From Owenia fusiformis (taxonomy: Eukaryota; Annelida; Polychaeta; Sabellida; Oweniidae): a stretch of DNA of 64,000 bases. This document shows positions 50,101-58,450 of this stretch, piece after piece (within the stretch, counting starts at the first letter, position 1; each line of letters opens with the position of its first letter). The stretch spans positions 20,077,564-20,141,563 of the forward strand of contig CAIIXF020000007.1 in assembly GCA_903813345.2 (NCBI GenBank). The letters are read 5' to 3'. The translations under genes were made by a program, and so were the position numbers. A model generated the notes under the pieces. The model did no database searches. It saw only the letters and a list, made by a program, of their open reading frames with translations, and was not told the DNA's origin.

Positions 50101-52707
50101 CCACCTGACATTAGTTACACATGCTGACCACCGAACATCATTCACAAAAAGTTGAAGACTATAACAATATGCCACCACAAAGAGGTAACATAAAAAGAAT
50201 ATGGGAGGAAACACTTTTTAATTTTGTAATCTTAGAAACAGAAAGAATGGCTTGAGACCGAATAGTAGAGATAAACTTTTAGGTTATACATTAACTAACA
50301 TCAATAAGATTTGTTGTCTATGTTTTTTAAAAATATATCAAGTTATCAATGTTTAACTTTGATACCCCAGGTGGAGTAATTCATCACAAGATTATCTGTG
50401 TACAGCCACTAACTGTGTTTGTTCATGACTAATGTTTGATAAAGTAAATAGTCATTTGTTTATGGTCTTCATATTTGTGATCTGTATATTGAAATGCTAT
50501 AGCGATTTTCAACATTATGTAATATACTTACTATTGTTTCTTTTAGCAAGTCTTCTTCACTGAAAAGAAAAAAAATCATGAATGTATTCTTAAATAAAAT
50601 GGGATAATGTTGGTGAGGGATGTTATGGTGACAAATGAATAACAAGGCATTAACATGACAAAATGTCACCACCTAGTTGCTCACAATGTTATTACAGTGT
50701 AGTTCAATCTTAAGTCAGATTTGAATTTCTGACAACTTGTAGATGATTTTGAAAAGGTAAATTGGTCAATTTGAAGCAAGTTGAAAAAAGACCTTTTTTA
50801 CCCTAAGATGGTCATCAAAGGTGAAATCTCAAATCTAAAGTCAGGTTTGAACTTCTGAGAACTTGTAGATGATTTTGAAAAAAATAGTTGGCCAATTTGA
50901 AGCGAGTTGAAAAAAGACCTTTGTGACCTTTTTAACCTTTTTTATGACTTTGGAAAGGTCATTGGTGGTCGAAATATAAAGTCAGATTTGAACTTCTGAA
51001 AACTTGTAGATGATTTTGAAAAAAATTGAAGTCCGTCTAAACAGCATTTGTTAAGTTATTGGAAGTTGTAAGAATTTGTTACAACCACCAACCGCCGTCA
51101 AAAAAAACGGAGACCATAACAATATTTCACCACTCTTTGGTGGTGACATTAAAAATAACCATAAATCCCATAAAAATTCGATTGATGATGTGAATAAAGA
51201 TTGTCTAACCCTTCGCTCACAATCTTTATTCATAACTCACCTCAGATAATTCTGGTAATCACCAATTATTTTACAAAACTCGATTTTTGGATTATATAAT
51301 ACTATACTTTGATTGAAAGCAAGCTACACTATTTTACTATATGGAGTAATGTGTCATGGTTTCAATATAATTACACATTATCATTTAAAAATAACAGCCT
51401 CATTAACTTCAGACCCTAATCTGGAATTTTAATGCCTTTCTAAGCTTACATCTCCAACTATGTAGCTGAATACAGGGTGGTCTAAAAAAGTGAACCCTTG
51501 CAACAAGCTATATCTCGGCTATTACTTGCATTAATGGGCTCTGGGCTTATATTCTCACATGATTTAGAGGAAAGTCTAAACTTTTTGTGGGTACTATACC
51601 ATAAAGGTCACTAATTCTAGTCTTGCAGAAGTTACATGGCATCAACAGACATGTCTGATTATGGAAGATGCGCTCAATCAATGTTCCACGGTTCTGGATA
51701 ACTGCTCCAATGCGAATGATGAAGTTGTCTACTGCTCGTTCCAACATATGAAAGGGTGTTTTGTAATTCTAAAGCATTTTTCTTCATTTTAACGAAAAAA
51801 AAATTTCTACACCCCCAATACGATCCACATGGAATCCCCTTGGATATATTTTAGGCCTCCCTCTAAAACATGTGAGAATATCAGCCCATGAAAGCAAGTA
51901 ATAACTGAGATACAGGGTGTCAAATAAGTCCTCCCTGCTACAGCTAAACCCTTAATATATGGTACCTAGTGTGATATACCACTGGAAAGATCATCCAAAT
52001 TTATGTCAACTCACCAACTCTCAAGTATTTTAGATGAAATTCTCCTATATTTTCATGATGTCCTTCATGATTACGTGCACCCTCCTTTAAAGCAACTTTT
52101 ATTGAGTCAAAATTAGAAGGATATGACCTCAGAAATCATAAAAAAGTTAATCTTTTTTCTTTTTCGCATTCCACTTGTTACAAAAAGGTTTCCAACACTT
52201 TCCTTACAACTCTTATTTTCTGCACATCTAACACTATCCATATATTGGTTTAATTCATTCCCATATACATGTGTTATCATTTTTAGGTCCTTTGACTTTT
52301 CTTATACGTGATTCTTAAAATCCTGCCAAATACGCCAAATTGCCATGTTTCTAGGCCTATGGTCACCTCAATTGATACAATGTAAAAATTTGTTATGTTG
52401 ATTGACATGTGTCAGATAAACACTAATCAACGTAACTTTGGAAGACCTTTCAAATGATATATCACACTTGGTTCCATATATCTTGGTTTTGGCTGTTGAG
52501 AGGGGGACGGCACTTATTTGACACCCTGTATAGCTTGATGCAAGAGTTCACTTTGTTTGGACCACCCTGTATACGCATGAAGACACGAAATCAACAAACC
52601 TTGACTTATACATTAGACTTGTTTATTGCTTACTGATCTTATTCAAAACATTGAAAAGCCACCTACTTCCACGCTTCAGTTGGCTTCTTCGGCATTCTTC
52701 CCAACAT
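33232..52707 (-). CDS. RBM33: RNA-binding protein 33 orthologue, 18 coding exons
   Basis: Exons (minus strand): 52707-52667, 50559-50532, 48276-48176, 47799-47595, 44049-43809, 43442-42715, 42333-42298, 41998-41887, 41420-41029, 40939-40773, 40488-40407, 39982-39744, 39363-39156, 38247-38112, 36033-35489, 35125-35000, 33781-33693, 33298-33232. All junctions are GT-AG and every phase agrees, giving 1,180 residues. Order of parts: acidic N-terminus (EAWNEEDLLKETIHDDFDDE), RFKTERHDV followed by IPDSL, an Arg/Gly-rich and polyQ exon, KIYINPNFKGSVP (human: HINPHFKGTV), KLAEQKRLREEVMRKKQ, and a C-terminal RRM. The human protein is a nuclear RNA-binding factor, reported to act in export of GC-rich mRNAs and with the m6A demethylase ALKBH5. 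Start at 52707 was chosen because a stop lies upstream in frame; ATG 52695 is an alternative. The tiny first coding exon (donor GTAGGT) is the least sure. Confidence 0.9.
33876..34889 (-). mobile_element. Mariner-type DNA transposon relic
   Basis: The ends are CAGGGTGATCATTAAGTTC and its near-exact inverse, each next to TA (33874-33875 and 34890-34891), as expected for the Tc1/mariner TA target. On the minus strand the interior keeps broken transposase words around 34140-34530: LLHYDYAPSH (the second-Asp block, HDNAPSH in live copies), then PYYS and GFTTFWVLKHYMRG in the place of PHPPYSPDLAPCDFFLFP..K..LRG. Frameshifts and stops are many. It lies inside an RBM33 intron. Confidence 0.75.
38341..38893. 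mobile_element. Short copy of the (GGAC)n MITE-like element
   Basis: Starts with AACAGCAACG and ATCCCATCGAAC (38372-38383), continues with CTACCAAAAGTGT, one or two internal units, the same unique part as 7790-8030, and ends CGGACGGACGGACAGATGG, CTATATCCCTCCGGACTTC, AGATGGGATAATAA. The right end has lost exact complementarity (GCCAGATGGGAT). The copy is 0.55 kb against 1.26 kb at 6.9 kb because it has fewer internal units. It is in an RBM33 intron. Confidence 0.8.
39405..39604. repeat. Dispersed 200-bp repeat, copy A
   Basis: From CCCAGGATTTTTTCTCAAG to CCCACTTGCTTTAATGCTGG plus a short tail. It matches 41668-41862 in the same orientation over its whole length, with scattered substitutions. 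No RNA polymerase III boxes or coding capacity were seen. A weaker third copy may begin near 44232. Confidence 0.65.
41668..41862. repeat. Dispersed 200-bp repeat, copy B
   Basis: Second copy of the repeat at 39405-39604, again in an RBM33 intron. The shared end CGCCCACTTGCTTTAATGCT is the best conserved part. Confidence 0.65.
42715..43442 (-). CDS. RBM33: RBM33 exon with Arg/Gly, polyQ and HxDR repeats
   Basis: The largest exon. It opens with a charged helix (SIVSKEEQERVEKYEHD), then basic RNRRGRGRGFGGSRGGG, a Gln/His tract (about residues 57-80 of the exon), a region rich in DPHHDREP-like HxDR words, and three near-repeats of HRVPPIGH. It ends with the conserved KIYINPNFKGSVP. The Gln tract is encoded partly by pure CAA and CAG runs, so its length is likely to vary between individuals. 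Low-complexity RGG and Q/H content suits RNA binding and condensate formation; that is inference from composition. Confidence 0.9.
44537..47556. mobile_element. Foldback element, 3.0 kb, in an RBM33 intron
   Basis: The ends are TAGGCCATCAGC (44537-44548) and its exact inverse (47545-47556), flanked on both sides by GCT. About 110 bp beyond the ends stay nearly identical (AATAATCGCCATAGTGATTT and onward). Each arm then consists of tandem units of about 165-180 bp (TCCAAGATGGCCACCAAAATGG, GATTTAAGCTCAAAGAACAG, GTGATTTTGGAG), about eight in the left arm to about 46.0 kb and about six inverted in the right arm from about 46.37 kb. The middle (about 46.08-46.36 kb) is unique and non-coding. The structure is that of foldback-type transposons. 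The right end is 38 bp from the donor of the exon ending at 47595. Confidence 0.85.
48755..49475. mobile_element. Diverged copy of the (GGAC)n MITE-like element
   Basis: Begins with an AGCGTAGCAAATCCAAACGAAC-like end near 48772 and ends CTATATCTCCACC and AACTTCGTTCATTGGGATAA near 49471. GGAC/TGAC tetranucleotides fill 49380-49432. The inside is diverged and lacks the tandem units. It lies in the RBM33 intron between the exons at 50.5 and 48.2 kb. Confidence 0.6.
50712..51030. repeat. Three tandem units of about 130 bp
   Basis: AAGTCAGATTTGAACTTCTGA and AACTTGTAGATGATTTTGAAAA recur near 50714, 50841 and 50982, the first two followed by AATTTGAAGC(A/G)AGTTGAAAAA. Intronic, no coding sense. Confidence 0.7.
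51191..51232. repeat. Perfect 14-bp stem, 14-nt loop
   Basis: TGAATAAAGATTGT at 51191-51204 pairs exactly with 51219-51232. It is too short for a typical microRNA precursor. Confidence 0.7.
51473..52569. mobile_element. Tc1/mariner-type element, outer, split by a second MITE
   Basis: Ends are CAGGGTGGTC at 51473 and its inverse ending at 52569, each next to TA. The inverted arms run inward for over 100 bp (AAGTGAAC, CTTGCA.CAAGCTATATCTC, TATTACTTGC, TATTCTCACATG), but the right arm is cut by the element at 51913-52528. On the minus strand 51747-51600 reads MLERAVDNFIIRIG and a similar run, reminiscent of the end of a DDE transposase. It is too short to be active. Confidence 0.8.
51913..52528. 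mobile_element. Inner MITE inserted at TA in the outer element's right arm
   Basis: CAGGGTGTCAAATAAGT starts at 51913, and its inverse ends at 52528, with TA on both sides (51911-51912, 52529-52530). Imperfect inverted similarity continues for about 80 bp (ATATATGG.ACC.AGTGTGATATA). Removing it together with one TA restores the right arm of the outer element in register with its left arm, which fixes the order of insertions. Confidence 0.85.
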
Positions 52708-52742
52708 TAGCAATCTTCTTAATTTTGTTCCTTATTGTATTG
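52667..52742 (-). CDS. RBM33: First coding exon of RBM33 with 5' UTR
   Basis: The acceptor TTTTTATTTCAG precedes 52742. An in-frame TAA lies 24 bases before ATG 52707, and ATG 52695 (AGAATGCCG) follows in the same frame. The coding part reads MLGRMPKKPTEAW and ends in phase 2 at the donor GTAGGT, as the next exon (50559) requires. A competing frame in the same exon, IRNKIKKIANVGKN, ends at a stop and has an AATAAA behind it. It could be read as a last exon of another gene, but phase and the W-EEDLL context favour RBM33. Confidence 0.55.
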
Positions 52743-53825
52743 CTGAAATAAAAATAAAAAGGCATTATATTATGGTTAAGAAATTTAGTGATGCCATTGT
52801 AGTGTATATTGCATGCTAATGTACAATGTATTTATAATAGTATGCCATTGAATCTGATATATATAATTCTGTAAAATGTATTTAAGTATGGGTTCTTCAA
52901 ATGTTTTTCTTAATAACCATTCAGTATTCAACATATCAAGCACCTGTTCTACATGTACTTTCCCAAATTCTATCTCAAAAAGTTGGAGGTGATGTGGGAG
53001 TGGGTTTGAGACTTGATTCAAGACTTATGATTGCAAATAGAACAATACTGAAGGTTCAGGGTTGGAATCATTAAATAATGGGAAAATGTGTTTATAATTA
53101 GGAAAAGTGGAACAAGATACGTATATGTAAATAGGCAATAGCCTGCAGCTGAAGCTACTCCAGTAACAATTTGTCAAATTAAGACTGGCGTGTTGTTTGT
53201 TGGAGCCATGAAGTAAATGCTTCTGTAAGGCCATTCAAAGCTATATAAATGTTAAACCTCTTCTGCTCTTAACATTCAAATTCTCAGAGAACACATATCT
53301 TTGGAATTAAACATTTTGTGGTCTTCAAGCAAACGAATGAAACACATAAAATCTCTAAAATCTACCCACCAGCCATTAATATTGCTTCAGTGACAGAACA
53401 GATTAGCCTTATGTTTCATTTCTGTTCATATGAGTACATCAGTTAGTTCAAATTTGAATGTGGTTCAATGTAGAGTTTTACATTGCAATTAGACATTTCC
53501 ATTTCCAAAGGGGGGGTAACAAACACTATCCGAATAAATCTAAAGTTCTCACACCCCTAAGTTTAAATTGGCTAATTTAAATCGGATGTGGTAAAAAACT
53601 GAACGCCAAATGCGAACGGTTCCGGGTATTACGTTCGACCTTGGTTTGACTGACCTTTATGTGACTTGTAATGCGCGAGCATAGTCAGGATTTGTCTCTG
53701 TCTCAAAAAATATATATGTGATTCTTGTGGACTTGTATACAGATATTAGAAAAAATAAGCGTGAACCTGTATTTACCAGTATGCATTGAGGTTTTTTCTA
53801 AATGTTCCTTTTGAGCAGCAAAATA

Positions 53826-55110
53826 AGTGATTTATTCGGGTACACCCCAGTTCTCCGAAACCCAGTTGTCCGAAACCCAGTTGTCCGAAACCCAATTCCC
53901 CGAAACCCAATTCCCCGAAACCCAGTTGTCCGAAACCCATTACTCCGAAAAATAAAGTCATAATTTACCAGAGAAAGGGGGGGGGGGGGGCGTAGCTTAC
54001 TTAAGCTTACGTCAGTTTCATGCCATGTATTTGGCCAAATTAATGGCATGGACGCATTCTGATATTCATAGATCTCCCTCTCTCACTTTGAATTGCATCC
54101 ATTGCATGACGTTACCAGAATGGCAGGAACGGGAGATTTATTTTACATTGTGATTCTAAAAAAGGTTATTAAAACACAATATATATTACGGAACAGTTTA
54201 TCTTATCTTCTTCAATCTCTTTTATATAGGCAAAATAAAATGAAACATTTTGAAACAGATAAAATAAGTTATCACATAGAACTTTAAGAATAAAACAGTA
54301 TACAAATTACGTTGTCAAAATATTTCGTCGCATTTAATTTCTTAGTCTCGGTCTCTTATCAAATCGTAAAAGAATAAAACATTCTAAACTTAATCACTTG
54401 GGATTTATGTTTCGGCATTCGTTTCAGGCATTTGTTTTTTATGTTCTTCTCCTGAAATGTCTTTGTTTGACAATAATCAGAGAAAGTGCGTATACGTATA
54501 AATATGCCACGCAAACAAACGGGTGTGACTTCAATTTCTTGTCAGTCTGAGGACGTATTGGGAACGAAGTAGAATTAAAGAATTCTTATGAACGAGTCAT
54601 GCAAGATACTAGAACTAGTAAAGTAATGTATTGGATAAGTTAATTTCTGATGGATCTGGATAAAATATGTTTCAAAACTTTGTCAACACTAGATAACTTC
54701 ATTTAGGCAGATATAGTATCTTGATATATTTGGCTATCATGCGTTTAAAATACGTTCCTAAAACTATGAAGACGTTAGGTGAGAAATATTGCTATTGTAC
54801 GTTCGAAAAGTATTTGGTTGTATTTTGTAGTTCTCAAATTACCCATGAACTTTCGTGGGCTAATTAACGTCTTGACTTAGCATATTTAGCCTAATTTTGC
54901 AATGATGTCAACGTGATTCAAATGTTATGCTGTCGTGATTCGCAGAGCTCGCGACAAGATTCGTTTTAAGAAATTGTATTTTTTGATAAGATCGCCTAAT
55001 TTTCGGACAACTGGGTTTCGGAGAATTGGGTTTCGGACAACTGGGTTTCGGAGAATTGGGTTTCGGACAACTGGGTTTCGGACAACTGGGTTGACCCCGA
55101 TTTATTCATA
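53826..55110. mobile_element. Foldback-type element with 15-bp minisatellite arms
   Basis: The left arm (53841-53955) is seven units of CCGAAACCCAGTTGT or CCGAAACCCAATTCC. The right arm (55011-55092) is the same repeat in inverse orientation (TTCGGACAACTGGGT, TTCGGAGAATTGGGT). Outside them the ends also correspond (TTTATTCGGGTACACCCCAG against GGGTTGACCCCGATTTATTC). Two unit types alternate. About 1.05 kb of unique AT-rich sequence without credible coding lies between. Confidence 0.75.
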
Positions 55111-55130
55111 TGTAAGACTGCAGAATTCTT

Positions 55131-55245
55131 AAACTAGACAACAGCAACGCCAAAGCATAGCAAATCCCATCGAACAGCCATGGCTGGCATTTTTACAAAC
55201 ATTTAGTATATAGCAAAAGTGGCAGCCATTTTTCAAAATGGATAA
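55131..55245. mobile_element. Left-end fragment of the (GGAC)n MITE-like element
   Basis: AACAGCAACGCCAAAGCATA, ATCCCATCGAAC (55164-55175) and GCCATGGCTGGCATTTTTAC match the left ends at 6.9 and 38.3 kb. The similarity stops soon after CATTTTTCAAAATGG; the rest of the element is absent. Confidence 0.75.
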
Positions 55246-55469
55246 AATGAATAAAGTTGATTTTTAATAGTCAGTAGCTTCAGGGGCCTTTCCTACAATA
55301 TGTGACATTGCTATCTTGGGAAAATTTTCTTTTATATTCAGCAGCAGATGTCAGAAAACCATTTCTTAATAAATTAATATCTTTCTTTGAAGACATGGTT
55401 GAGTGACACATCACAAATCACATGATATCAACTAGTAACTAGACGCATGATCAGACATGTTTATCCCAT

Positions 55470-56002
55470 GCCAGGACTTAAGTCCTGAGAACATCTCAAT
55501 CTTTTGCCTGTACGATTTCAACGTGGGAGAATTTTCTACCCTTTTCACACTTAAGATACCTACTTCAATAGATTCCTTGGTATTTTAGCATTTATTCGTG
55601 TAGTTGTCAATCCACAATTGTCTGGGTTTATCAGCAGAACGAAGAAATTTTCGTTTTTGATCGCAATATTTGCATGTGATATTTAACTTATTTCAAACGT
55701 CAAATTCCTCCATTTATTGGTACTTCCGGGTCACTTCCGGGCCAGTTAAACGGGGAAACCCTTTTAAATCCAACCGCCATCTTGAAAAGTGATGGAATCT
55801 CTCTCGATGGAAAAGAAAAATGTTCCCGTTTTGCCGATATACCCAGACAATTGTGGAATCTACTACACGGAAAGAATGCTAAAATACCAAAGAATCTAAT
55901 GAAGTAGGTATCTTAAGTGTAAGAAGCGTAGAAAATTCTCCCACGTTGTAATCGTACAGGCAAAAGATTGAGATGTTCTCAGGACTAAGTTATAGTCCTG
56001 GC
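55470..56002. repeat. Large inverted repeat with ETS/YY1-rich centre
   Basis: Arms of about 170 bp (from GCCAGGACT at 55470 to about 55640, and about 55825-56002 inverted) are roughly 90% alike (CTTTTGCCTGTACGATT, GTGGGAGAATTTTCTAC, CTTAAGATACCTACTTCA). The roughly 180-bp centre holds two ACTTCCGG words (55722-55729, 55733-55740), which are ETS-type sites, and CCGCCATCTTG (55774-55784), a YY1-type site. A 35-codon plus-strand frame starts at 55792. The centre looks like a housekeeping promoter, the arms like a foldback or MITE. Confidence 0.65.
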
Positions 56003-56466
56003 CTTCATTGTCGTGTTTGGCTGAGTTCCACAATTCACATAGTCCGATGGATAGCATAGAACATACTGGTAAGTAGATTATGTGGTTACATCACATCATT
56101 TCGTTATATTATCCATATGAACTCATATCCCTATGAGTCTATAGGGATAACTTTCCATTATCTATAAACGAAAATTGTTCAACCAAAGAGCTAAGAGTTA
56201 AGTGTGTCCAGAAACTGTTATATATAATACCGGGTATATAATATAGAGACCATTATCTTATTCTAATCCCATGTAAACATTGGCACTCGAGTAAGTAGGG
56301 AAGAGATCACTGAAAATCACGACAATTTTTTGTTGTTGGTGTATAATCTGTGCAATTTCAAGGGTCATTCTGGACGACGTGATGCAATAAATTTGTCCCG
56401 AGTGACAAGCGTAATATTGGTTATTATGCTATGCTATAAATTGCTTGTACAAACGAAGAAACTTAC

Positions 56467-56600
56467 CATTGTATGGATAATAAACCAAGGTGTAGATTTT
56501 TGCAGGAGACTCGTGCAATGGCCGCGAATTGTTCAGTTGCGTGCGCAGATTTGTAGCAAAATGATTGGTTGGAATAACGCATGCGCATTAATAACTTTAA
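56467..56600 (-). promoter_or_regulatory. RBM33: Candidate promoter and non-coding first exon of RBM33
   Basis: On the minus strand TGCGCATGCGT (56579-56589), a near-consensus NRF-1 site, is followed by CCAAT and then about 90 bases ending in CATACAATG at a strong donor GTAAGTTTC (exon end 56467). This is upstream of the first coding exon of RBM33 (52.7 kb), whose acceptor needs a 5' partner. Assignment to RBM33 is inference from position and splice sites. Confidence 0.4.
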
Positions 56601-56642
56601 CACTGAACGAAACAAAAACTGATTCGGCAAGACAGGCATGCA

Positions 56643-56820
56643 TGGTGTCCAACCCAAACGCTCTTACATGCATGACGGAGCGTTTCATTACTGAAACTAA
56701 ACAAAGAAACGCTCCGGAGTAGGAAAACTGGCGGGCGGGAATGATGAGCCATCTGACGATTTCCCCAATAATTGGAATAAGAGGTTTGAGTGTGATATTC
56801 ATGTTGTATTTGGCTGGCTG
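56643..56820. repeat. Diverged duplicate of the left end of the next element
   Basis: CATGGTGTCCAACCCAAACG and about 170 bp after it repeat the left part of the element at 56846 (CGGAGCGTTTCATTACT, GAAACGCTCCGGAGTAGGAA, TGACGATTTCCCCAATAAT, CATGTTGTA.TTGGCTGGCTG). It is a direct repeat 205 bp away. Confidence 0.8.
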
Positions 56821-57242
56821 TAGTCCAACAACATTAGACCTAGCCCACGGTGTATAACCCAAACGCTCCTACATGCACGACGGAGCGTTTCATTACTTAA
56901 ATTAAACAAAGAAACGCTCCGGAGTAGGAAAACTGTCTGGGGGGAATGATGAGCCGTCTGACGATTTCCCCAATAATGGGAATAAGAGGTATGTCATGAG
57001 TTACATATTTCGGGTATACCATTCGATGGGTGTGATATTCATGTTGTACTTGGCTGGCTGTTGACGTTTGAAGCAATTAGCAAGAGCTGTACGAAGCAGT
57101 TATCAAAATCCAAAAACGTATTTGTCATTCTACCGGTCAAAACCCCTTTTGTCGATACATGTGATTAGTTGAGCCAAGATTAGAGCACCAACGTATATTT
57201 TAGTCAAATTCCAATGCTTCAACGCACATTACATTATCGTAA

Positions 57243-57413
57243 TAGTGTTTTGATGACCGAAAATCCAGTCTTAAAAATGATGACATTCTCATATTCAAGA
57301 AACGCTCCGATCTGGTTGACACAGTGAACTGGAAACGCTCCGGTTGTCTAGATCTGTTTAGGAAATATATAGCTTGCCTTTCCTTTTCAGAGAGAGAAAG
57401 AAAAGATCTATTA
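57243..57413. repeat. Direct repeat A of a 175-bp segment
   Basis: Inside the TIR element: TTGATGACCGAAAATCCAGT to AAAGAAAAGATCTATTATA. It is about 90% like 58451-58640 outside the element. The second copy runs straight into a (GGAC)n tail. Confidence 0.75.
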
Positions 57414-57526
57414 TACCCCTTGGCATCAAAAGAAGAAAGATTAACTCACACATATATTTTCGATTTTTCTATAGTTTTATGATTTAGCACACATGTAGGC
57501 ATGACATCATCTAATGTAGGCTTAAA

Positions 57527-58058
57527 TCAGCTAGTTGCACGTTTAGCACCACCATGTTCAGATGTTTCAATTTGCCTAACAAGTACAACACGTTTTTGAG
57601 AGATAGATTCGATTCGGAACTCTTCTCTAATAATCTGAAAATGGTATCAAAACAAAATGGTAAGAGCGTTTCTAAAATTGTGTCCTAAATCGACGGAGCG
57701 TTTCGAGGAAAACAAGCGATTTCTTGGGAACAAGTAATGGATTTGGACTGGGATTTTAGGAAATGAGAATATACGAGTTTGTGATCTACTACTTTAACAG
57801 AAAGATAAACATTTTCATACAAATACAAGTTTAATTCGTAATTTGTGGTCAAATCGTCATCTTCAGTTTCGTTCGATCTACACTACGGAGCTTTGATCAA
57901 GCAAATAACAGTTTACTACCAGAAGTTGAATAAATAAGATCTTTGCTCACGGTATTGTTCATCGAATGGTACATGATATTTCACCATAACATATGATATG
58001 TAAGAGGAACGAGAGAAACAATACTTACGGTCATAGTGGAATCTTCATTAGCCGCCAT
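57527..58058 (-). CDS. Possible two-exon gene for a 45-residue protein inside the TIR element
   Basis: Exon 1 (58058-58029) reads MAANEDSTMT with a good ATG context (AAAATGG) and ends at the donor GTAAGTATTG. Exon 2 (57634-57527) follows an acceptor preceded by TTGATACCATTTTCAG and reads IIREEFRIESISQKRVVLV, then RQIETSEHGGAKRATS and a TGA. Both boundaries are phase 0 and the intron is 394 bp. The right inverted repeat, about 30 bp upstream of the ATG, would serve as the promoter. I recognise no family. The protein would be basic and small. It may be an accessory product of the element, a captured gene fragment, or chance. Confidence 0.35.
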
Positions 58059-58390
58059 TTTATTTCGCTCCGGAGCGTTTCCGCGTACACGAAACGCTCC
58101 GTCGTGCATGTAGGAGCGTTTGGGTTATACACCATGTAGCCTGGGCCTCGTTTCTTATCTGACATGTCTTCTAGCATAACTAGGTTAGGCTAGGTCTAAC
58201 CTCCATGATCATTTTGCCTTTGATGCGTTAATTTAATCGTTCCGCAGGTTTCGACAAGCGGTAATTAAACCCTGAAAACATGGTAATATTACACAAAGAA
58301 TGTGATTCAAGCATGCATACATACCTTATGAATACATACACACCATCCCGTATCCCCCTTAGACCCTATTGATGCATAATTACAGAGGTT

Positions 58391-58448
58391 AAACTCAATA
58401 ACGGCCCCAAGAAAATTCATAATAGTAAAGAACGCCGTTATTGAGTTT
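58391..58448. repeat. Perfect 15-bp stem-loop
   Basis: AAACTCAATAACGGC (58391-58405) pairs with 58434-58448; the loop is 28 nt. Function unknown. Confidence 0.7.
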
Positions 58449-58450
58449 AT

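Larger units (their letters stand above)
56846..58136. mobile_element. 1.29-kb TIR element with 5-bp TSD (TAGCC), Transib/RAG-like ends
   Basis: The ends CACGGTGTATAACCC (56846) and its counterpart CATGGTGTATAACCC (read inward from 58136) continue to a shared CGACGGAGCGTTTC, an inverted repeat of about 46 bp with one mismatch. TAGCC stands at 56841-56845 and 58137-58141 as target-site duplication. A CAC-type start with a 5-bp GC-rich duplication is the hallmark of Transib/RAG-type transposons, though other groups cannot be excluded. GAAACGCTCCG-like words recur on both strands inside. No transposase is present. A possible small spliced gene is on the minus strand. Confidence 0.75.

Noticed and set aside
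51241-51310. Possible RBM33 exon ending IIGDYQNYL with a GTGAGT donor in phase 2
   Set aside because: No pyrimidine tract or credible acceptor; the exon at 52742-52667 fits better.
53773-54049. Minus-strand ORFs with GFRTTGFRGIGF repeats
   Set aside because: Translation of the 15-bp minisatellite arm, open in more than one frame.
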